A stretch of 26,596 bases of DNA, taken from positions 1 through 26,596 of the forward strand of contig JACKPM010000012.1 in the NCBI GenBank assembly GCA_024233495.1, written 5' to 3'. A model generated the notes under the pieces. That model ran no database searches. It saw nothing but the letters and a program-made list of their open reading frames with translations, and was not told where the DNA came from. The position numbers and the translations under genes were made by a program. Shown here one piece after another: positions 22,290-26,596 of the stretch (the first letter of the stretch is position 1; each line of letters starts with the position of its first letter). The stretch comes from Chlamydiales bacterium. Lineage in GTDB: Bacteria; Chlamydiota; Chlamydiia; Chlamydiales; JAAKFR01.

Positions 22290-22525
22290 GAAATGCATTT
22301 TAGGCCGAACTTGTCGATCATCGCAAGGAGTTTCTTCTCACTCTTTTCTCTATCTTTTTCATGCTTAAGCTTCATCGAAATAGTCGCGATGTTGCCTTCA
22401 ATCTTTGCAGAGACATTAAAAAACTGATACTTTTCGTAACTATCACCCTTTTCAACCAGTTTGGCATACTTGCGAATCGTTTCGATGTGGTCAGATTCGA
22501 CCTCGCATTTAATTTGAATTTCCAT
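22286..22525 (-). CDS. Small acidic/basic protein of unknown function upstream of the EEP gene
   Basis: The 79-aa product is soluble, with an alternating strand-helix-strand-strand-helix look: MEIQIKCEV, a helix to about 27, FFNVSAKIEGNIATISMKL, then a Lys-rich helix. This could be a small ferredoxin-like alpha/beta fold. I do not recognise a family. It is translationally coupled to the exported EEP hydrolase by a four-base overlap. The ribosome-binding site is weak (AGGAT at a distance). Confidence 0.65.
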   Translation of the reverse strand: MEIQIKCEVESDHIETIRKYAKLVEKGDSYEKYQFFNVSAKIEGNIATISMKLKHEKDREKSEKKLLAMIDKFGLKCIS

Positions 22526-22562
22526 TTGTCCAAAATCCTGTTTGTGTTCTACATTTAAATTT

Positions 22563-22581
22563 CAACATTTTCATAATGTTG
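22563..22581. promoter_or_regulatory. Inverted repeat between divergent genes
   Basis: CAACATT (22563-22569), TTCAT, AATGTTG (22575-22581) is a perfect 7-bp inverted repeat in the 94-bp gap between the 79-aa gene (-) and the 45-aa gene (+). It could be an operator or a leader hairpin. Confidence 0.35.
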
Positions 22582-22619
22582 GAGTTAAAAAGAAAAAAAT
22601 TTAAACGGAAGGTAAATTT

Positions 22620-22757
22620 ATGACAACTCCAAAATGGATGCTATCTCTAGTGGCTTGCTTTGCTTGCTTCGTTTCAGTTTGTAACTGCCCATCTGATGGC
22701 GATGAGTGCAACAATACAGAGCCAAGAAACGAAGTTGTTGTGGAAGACGGAGAGTAA
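22620..22757 (+). CDS. 45-aa cysteine-rich exported small protein, possible lipoprotein
   Basis: A 46-codon frame has GGAAGGT 7 nt before its ATG and a terminator hairpin after its stop. The product begins with a short basic end, then a hydrophobic core (about 7-20) with LVAC at 10-13 and VSVC at 18-21, either of which could be a lipobox, then a hydrophilic acidic tail with further cysteines (five in total: 13, 16, 21, 23, 30). Size and composition recall small cysteine-rich envelope lipoproteins of chlamydiae such as OmcA, but the similarity is only general. Context signals make it a likely real gene. Confidence 0.55.
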   Translation: MTTPKWMLSLVACFACFVSVCNCPSDGDECNNTEPRNEVVVEDGE

Positions 22758-22766
22758 TTTTCCAAT

Positions 22767-22798
22767 GCAGCAGGGAGGCTGCGCCTTATTTTATTTCA
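22767..22798 (+). terminator. Terminator after the 45-aa gene
   Basis: GCAGC (22767-22771), loop AGGGAG, GCTGC (22778-22782) is followed by a T-rich tail (22787-22798), abutting the stop codon of the converging mscS gene. Confidence 0.6.
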
Positions 22799-23917
22799 TT
22801 ATTTTTTATCGGTTGCAGGCCTCAACTCTCCCTTTTCTAACTTGAATTGGGGGATTGTGAGCTCATGGTCAGGAAGGTGCAATGTTTGAGTGGGGAATGC
22901 CATCTCAGCACCGTACTTCTCAATGATCTCAGCAATGCGTAAGAGCACCTCTTGCTTAATGCCATGAAACTCCACCCACTTTGTTGTTTTTGTGAACGTG
23001 TAGACCAAAATATCAAGAGAGGAGGGGCCGAACTCGGCAAGGTTGACGATCATCACCATGTTCTTATCGATGCGGTCATCATCGATGAGCATTTGCTTAA
23101 TATCAGCGACAATGCTTGGAACATGTTTAATATCGTCGTAGCGCACACCAATCATCTCTTTGATGCGGCGATTTGACATGCGCGAGGGGTTTTCTACAGA
23201 GATTGTACTGAAAACAGAGTTCGGTACGTAGAGAATGCGTTTCTCGAAGGTACGGATCTTGGTAAGACGCCACCCAATCGACTCCACATACCCCTCAATC
23301 TCTTTGTCAGGAGAGCGAATCCACTCACCCACTTTGAACGGGCGATCCCAGTACACCATAAGGGCGCCAAAGAAGTTTGCTAAAAGATCTTTTGAAGCAA
23401 AACCAAGTGCAATGGTTCCCATACCACCTACAGCCAAGATGCCGGAGGTGTTGATGCCAAGGGTCTGCATCCCTACAAGAGCGGCGGTGATAAAAATCGA
23501 GAGACGGACGATCTTACCGATAGCATCCGCAGTTGTGCGGTCCACATTGTGCGCCTTCGAACGCGCAACGTTGTTTTCAATATTCTTCGCCACTCTTAAG
23601 AAAAACCAAGCCACTGCAGCCACAATGCCAATCTTTTTGATCGGGATGATCGCGGAGAGAATCAAAATATTTGATGCATGTTCAATGATCTGAACCGAAA
23701 AGCTGATGCCGAGCATCCAGATGATCACAGAGAAGGGGAGGATGGCGGCCTTTAGCACAGCATCGGTCCAAATGTTGCTTTTCTCAAGACGTAAGTGTGC
23801 TCGTTGTAAAATTTTTCTTTGACCAAAGTCAAAAAGTAGGGAAGTAAAGATCACTGCGAAGACCTGCAGCGCCCAAAACCACACACTATGGGAATGTTGC
23901 ATCAGACTATCTAACAT
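22799..23917 (-). CDS. MscS-family mechanosensitive channel
   Basis: The 372-aa inner-membrane protein has hydrophobic segments at about 13-31, 55-77, 92-112 and 136-153, then the pore-lining TM3 (about 158-190) with the Gly/Ala-rich pattern GILAVGGMGTIALGFA. The beta domain follows (DRPFKVGEWI, then YVESIGWRLTKIRT and VPNSVFS), as in MscS. The larger number of N-terminal helices suggests a YnaI/YbdG-like mid-size member rather than minimal MscS. It would release solutes on osmotic downshock. No Shine-Dalgarno precedes the ATG, and a consensus promoter lies only 10 nt upstream. ATG codon 6 (23902) is an alternative start. Confidence 0.9.
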   Translation of the reverse strand: MLDSLMQHSHSVWFWALQVFAVIFTSLLFDFGQRKILQRAHLRLEKSNIWTDAVLKAAILPFSVIIWMLGISFSVQIIEHASNILILSAIIPIKKIGIVAAVAWFFLRVAKNIENNVARSKAHNVDRTTADAIGKIVRLSIFITAALVGMQTLGINTSGILAVGGMGTIALGFASKDLLANFFGALMVYWDRPFKVGEWIRSPDKEIEGYVESIGWRLTKIRTFEKRILYVPNSVFSTISVENPSRMSNRRIKEMIGVRYDDIKHVPSIVADIKQMLIDDDRIDKNMVMIVNLAEFGPSSLDILVYTFTKTTKWVEFHGIKQEVLLRIAEIIEKYGAEMAFPTQTLHLPDHELTIPQFKLEKGELRPATDKK

Positions 23918-23927
23918 AGAAACACGT

Positions 23928-23956
23928 ATTATAATATACTATGTTTTTAACTTCAA
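23928..23956 (-). promoter_or_regulatory. Consensus promoter for mscS, very close to the start codon
   Basis: On the minus strand TTGAAG (23951-23956), a 17-bp spacer and a perfect TATAAT (23928-23933) precede the mscS ATG by only 10 nt. The -35 overlaps the stop codon of the alpha/beta hydrolase gene. Confidence 0.65.
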
Positions 23957-24666
23957 CTTCGGAGGTGTCCTTTTAGTACGTGAACAAAGTCAATTTGTTT
24001 TTCAATCCACGGTTTGTGTCCACAATTGGGTAGCACAATCATTGAAAAATCGTCTATTGCTTTTTCGAGAGGTTCTTGGACGCCGGCTACAGGGTGAGGA
24101 TCGTAGTCACCATGAAGGGCCACAACGGGGCATTTCACCCTCTTCTGGAGGAGTTTTCCTTCTCTCCTCATTTGGTGTGCTTCTGTCCAGACTCGGTCGA
24201 AAATCTCTTGTGAAAACAGGACTTCCTCAGCTATGGGTTCTGTATCGAATCCATCTGCTTTTGAAATGAGGGAAATCTTTTTCGTGAGGGAGGCACTCTT
24301 GAACTCCCTCTGTTCCTCTTCAGAGAGGCGGGAGAGGCGTGTCTTTTCAATTTGATGGGCATATTTTTCATCGAAGAGTGCGCTTCCGACAAGAATGACT
24401 TTTTTGACTGCATCTGGGTATGTAGCTGCATAGAGGTAGGCTAGTATCGCCCCCCATGAGTAGCCAACAATAATGCGTGGCTCATCGCCAAGCTGCTCGT
24501 GGAGCTCTTTCACTTGCCCCCAAACTGAGTCGGCTGTTTGATGAGGTTCGAGGACTCCAAACTCATCTGCAAGCATTTTGGCAAGGGGCGCCATTTCACC
24601 AGCAGCCCCGGGACCTCCATGCAAGAGCGCGATTGAGTAGGGAGGAGAACCATAGTGATTGATCAT
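23953..24666 (-). CDS. Alpha/beta hydrolase (prolyl-aminopeptidase-like motif)
   Basis: The 237-aa protein has a full alpha/beta-hydrolase set: oxyanion motif HGGPG (16-20), nucleophile Ser70 in GYSWGA, acid Asp189 in HGDYDP, and His217 in NCGHKPW. HGGPG is characteristic of proline iminopeptidases and relatives, but the protein is shorter than those (about 310 aa) because the cap region is small, so a peptidase role is not certain; esterase or thioesterase activity is equally possible. Its start overlaps the acetyl-CoA synthetase stop by four bases (ATGA), so the two are one operon. Confidence 0.85.
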   Translation of the reverse strand: MINHYGSPPYSIALLHGGPGAAGEMAPLAKMLADEFGVLEPHQTADSVWGQVKELHEQLGDEPRIIVGYSWGAILAYLYAATYPDAVKKVILVGSALFDEKYAHQIEKTRLSRLSEEEQREFKSASLTKKISLISKADGFDTEPIAEEVLFSQEIFDRVWTEAHQMRREGKLLQKRVKCPVVALHGDYDPHPVAGVQEPLEKAIDDFSMIVLPNCGHKPWIEKQIDFVHVLKGHLRS

Positions 24667-26345
24667 GAGAGCTCAGCTGTAATGGCTTCAATGGCTGTGG
24701 GGTTGGCAAGCGTGGTGATCTCTTTAATCTCCTGTCCTTCAATTAATCCTTTGAGTAGGCGGCGGATGATTTTGCCGCTCCGCGTTTTGGGCAGCTCCTT
24801 CACCTTTACGATTCTCTCTGGGCGTGCAATGGGGCTGATGCTTTGCGCCACAAACAGCTTCAAGATGCATTCGTATTCAGGATCGAGGGGCATGTCATCT
24901 CTTTCTACAACGAAGGCGATGATTTGCTCTCCTTTAACTAGGTGCGGCACGCCCACAACAGCTGCTTCTGCAACACTGGGGTATTCCACAAGTGCACTCT
25001 CAATCTCTGCTGAGCCGAGGCGGTGCCCCGAGACGTTGATCACATCGTCATTGCGCCCAAGAAGCCAGAAGTAGCCCTCCTCATCTTGCCGCGCGCTATC
25101 GCCTGTGACGTAGCTGCCATTTTCCCAATACGTCTCTTCATACCGCTTGGGGTCGTTGTAGATGCCGCGCAACATTGAGGGCCACGGCTTGTCGATGAGC
25201 AGCTTCCCATTCTCAATGCGCGCCTCAATTCCAGGCAGCGGCTTCGCGCAACTGCCCGCTTTGAGCGGCATCTCAGGAGTGGGAGAGATCATGATGCTTC
25301 CTGTCTCCGTTTGCCACCACGTATCCATGATGGGGCACTTTTGTTTTCCAATGTGTGCGTTGTACCACTCCCACGCCTCAGGGTTGAGCGGTTCGCCCAC
25401 AGAGCCCAAAATGCGCAAACTCGACAAGTCATACTTCGCTGGAAAAGCGTCGCCCCACTGCATAAACATGCGGATCGCTGTGGGTGCTGTATAGAAAACC
25501 TCAAGCGCGTGCTTCTCGATAAGACGCCAACAGGTCTCTTTTTCAATCGCACCTTCATAGAGAAAAACTGATGCGCCGCATGAGAGGGGGCCGTACACCA
25601 CATAAGTGTGTCCTGTGATCCATCCAATATCAGCTGTGCACCAGTAACGACTTTTGGGTTTAAGATCGAAAACTTGCTGACACGTACGCGTTGCACGTAC
25701 AAGATAGCCTGCTGTTGAGTGGACAACTCCTTTCGGCTTTCCTGTTGTGCCCGATGTGTAGAGGAAAAAGAGAAGATCTTCGGAATCCATCTCTTGGCAA
25801 GGCATCTTAGCTTGTAGCAGCGTTTCACCACGATTATAGACGCGCACAGGCACATCCTGGGCAGCGATGCGCGCTGCCTTTTCAAGCTCAATTACCTTTC
25901 CACCGCGGTGGGTGGAAGAGGAGGTGATGACGAGTTTCGCATTGGAATCGACGATGCGGTCATGCAAGGCTGGAGGCGCAAAGCCAGCAAAGACGACGTT
26001 ATGCACAGCGCCAATGCGGCTGCACGCAAGCATTGCCACAACAGCCTCTGGAATCATCGGCATGTAAATAGCAACAGCGTCGCCCTTCTCAATGCCGCGC
26101 TCTTTGAGCTCATGAGCAAAGTTGCACACTTCCTGCAGCAGCTTGCCATAACTCCACTCTTCAAAAGCACCTGTTTCACTCTCCCAGATGAGGGCTATAG
26201 CCTCTTTTGTCTGCCTATCAAGGCAGTTGTAGCTCGCATTAAGCTTGCCTCCCACATACCACTTTGCGTAAGGGGGATTCCAGTCAAGAAGCTTCTCCCA
26301 AGGATGAAACCACTCGACGCAACTAGCATCTTGTTTCCAGCTCAT
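24663..26345 (-). CDS. acs: Acetyl-CoA synthetase (AMP-forming)
   Basis: The 560-aa enzyme activates acetate with ATP and CoA. Motifs (ATG numbering): the acyl-adenylate loop TSGTTGKPKG (197-206), DTWWQTETG (341-349) whose Trp helps limit the substrate to small acids, and the C-terminal KTRSGKIIRR with the catalytic, acetylatable lysine. The N-terminus joins the family at WFHPWEKLLDWNPPYAKW, so it is about 80 residues shorter than E. coli Acs, mostly before that point. The start is unsure: ATG 26345 has no adjacent Shine-Dalgarno, and a GTG seven codons upstream directly abuts GGGAGGG. A small hairpin (GGTGTG/CACACC, 26347-26367) lies between that purine run and the ATG. It is coupled to the hydrolase gene. 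Confidence 0.92.
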   Translation of the reverse strand: MSWKQDASCVEWFHPWEKLLDWNPPYAKWYVGGKLNASYNCLDRQTKEAIALIWESETGAFEEWSYGKLLQEVCNFAHELKERGIEKGDAVAIYMPMIPEAVVAMLACSRIGAVHNVVFAGFAPPALHDRIVDSNAKLVITSSSTHRGGKVIELEKAARIAAQDVPVRVYNRGETLLQAKMPCQEMDSEDLLFFLYTSGTTGKPKGVVHSTAGYLVRATRTCQQVFDLKPKSRYWCTADIGWITGHTYVVYGPLSCGASVFLYEGAIEKETCWRLIEKHALEVFYTAPTAIRMFMQWGDAFPAKYDLSSLRILGSVGEPLNPEAWEWYNAHIGKQKCPIMDTWWQTETGSIMISPTPEMPLKAGSCAKPLPGIEARIENGKLLIDKPWPSMLRGIYNDPKRYEETYWENGSYVTGDSARQDEEGYFWLLGRNDDVINVSGHRLGSAEIESALVEYPSVAEAAVVGVPHLVKGEQIIAFVVERDDMPLDPEYECILKLFVAQSISPIARPERIVKVKELPKTRSGKIIRRLLKGLIEGQEIKEITTLANPTAIEAITAELS

Positions 26346-26561
26346 AGGTGTGAAAACGTAGCACACCCCTCCCTTTTATGAGAGAAAAATTTACTGCTGA
26401 TTAGGAGGGCGATAGCAATGGAGGAAATCAAACACCTCTGTTAGGGGGTTGCTGAACCTTCCAAGCATTCAATCGGGATAAAATTCGCCAGAAGACTTCC
26501 GGAGATTCACTTATTCAACAATGCAGGCATGTAATCCTGCGAACGAATTTCTTAAGGATCT
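26346..26561. other. Intergenic region upstream of acs
   Basis: These 216 bases show no convincing gene. There is a GGAGG-preceded eight-codon frame near 26418 that is too short to credit. No clear acs promoter was found. Confidence 0.4.
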
Positions 26562-26596
26562 TATAGTCAAATCGGTAGAAAATTTTACAAATTCAT
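26562..26596 (+). repeat. Repeat R3, uninterrupted copy at the window edge
   Basis: The last 35 bases are the reverse complement of the R3 copy that the nested MITE splits at 20802, with a single mismatch. It probably continues beyond the window. It serves as a natural empty site for the MITE insertion. Confidence 0.8.

Noticed and set aside
25289..25891. 200-aa minus-strand frame inside acs
   Set aside because: It is an alternative frame within a clearly conserved acetyl-CoA synthetase gene.

Overview
The window looks like chromosome of a bacterium of the phylum Chlamydiota, probably a family outside Chlamydiaceae. Two gene orders match, from memory, those of Chlamydia trachomatis: pepF-groES-groEL and rpe-efp-accB-accC. 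An HU/IHF-like gene is followed by a conserved hypothetical gene, two proteins have paired hydrophobic segments like inclusion-membrane (Inc) proteins, and GroEL lacks a GGM tail. These are supporting signs, not proof of the phylum. Most genes are housekeeping, densely packed, and often overlap by 1 to 4 nt.

Layout. 1-2.5 kb: a membrane-anchored PP2C-like phosphatase (-), then a 615-bp repeat-rich gap holding a 163-bp MITE and a scramblase-like gene remnant, then an exported histidine phosphatase (-). 2.5-4.5 kb: tRNA-Asn (-), an AsmA-like membrane protein (-), and an internally duplicated four-segment membrane protein (+). 4.5-9.8 kb (-): rpiA, bifunctional nuclease, ptsH (HPr) and pepF form a coupled operon, followed by groES-groEL under its own promoter. 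9.8-15.8 kb: NIF3 (+) with a MITE at its stop codon, a small coiled-coil protein (-), tyrS, HU, a conserved hypothetical protein, a chloramphenicol-phosphotransferase-like kinase, a TM2 protein (-) and an M29 aminopeptidase. 15.8-17.5 kb (-): an NSS-family Na+ symporter with a previously uncalled 31-aa MetS-like subunit. 17.6-20.7 kb (+): rpe-efp-accB-accC. 20.7-21.3 kb: three copies of the MITE nested inside each other. 21.4-26.3 kb: an exported EEP-family hydrolase and a small partner (-), a 45-aa cysteine-rich small protein (+), an MscS channel, an alpha/beta hydrolase and acetyl-CoA synthetase (all -).

The most interesting material is the 163-bp TA-targeting element. It occurs at three loci. 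At one locus it has inserted twice into its own internal TA site, giving a 493-bp nested array whose length is exactly 3 x 163 plus 2 x 2 bp. The array also splits a separate 35-bp repeat, and an uninterrupted copy of that repeat lies at the right edge of the window, acting as an empty site that supports a TA target duplication. Other items of note are the MetS-like ORF, two genes with near-consensus promoters only 10 nt from the start codon (possible leaderless mRNAs), a degenerate CIRCE-like site before groES, and the two Inc-like membrane proteins.
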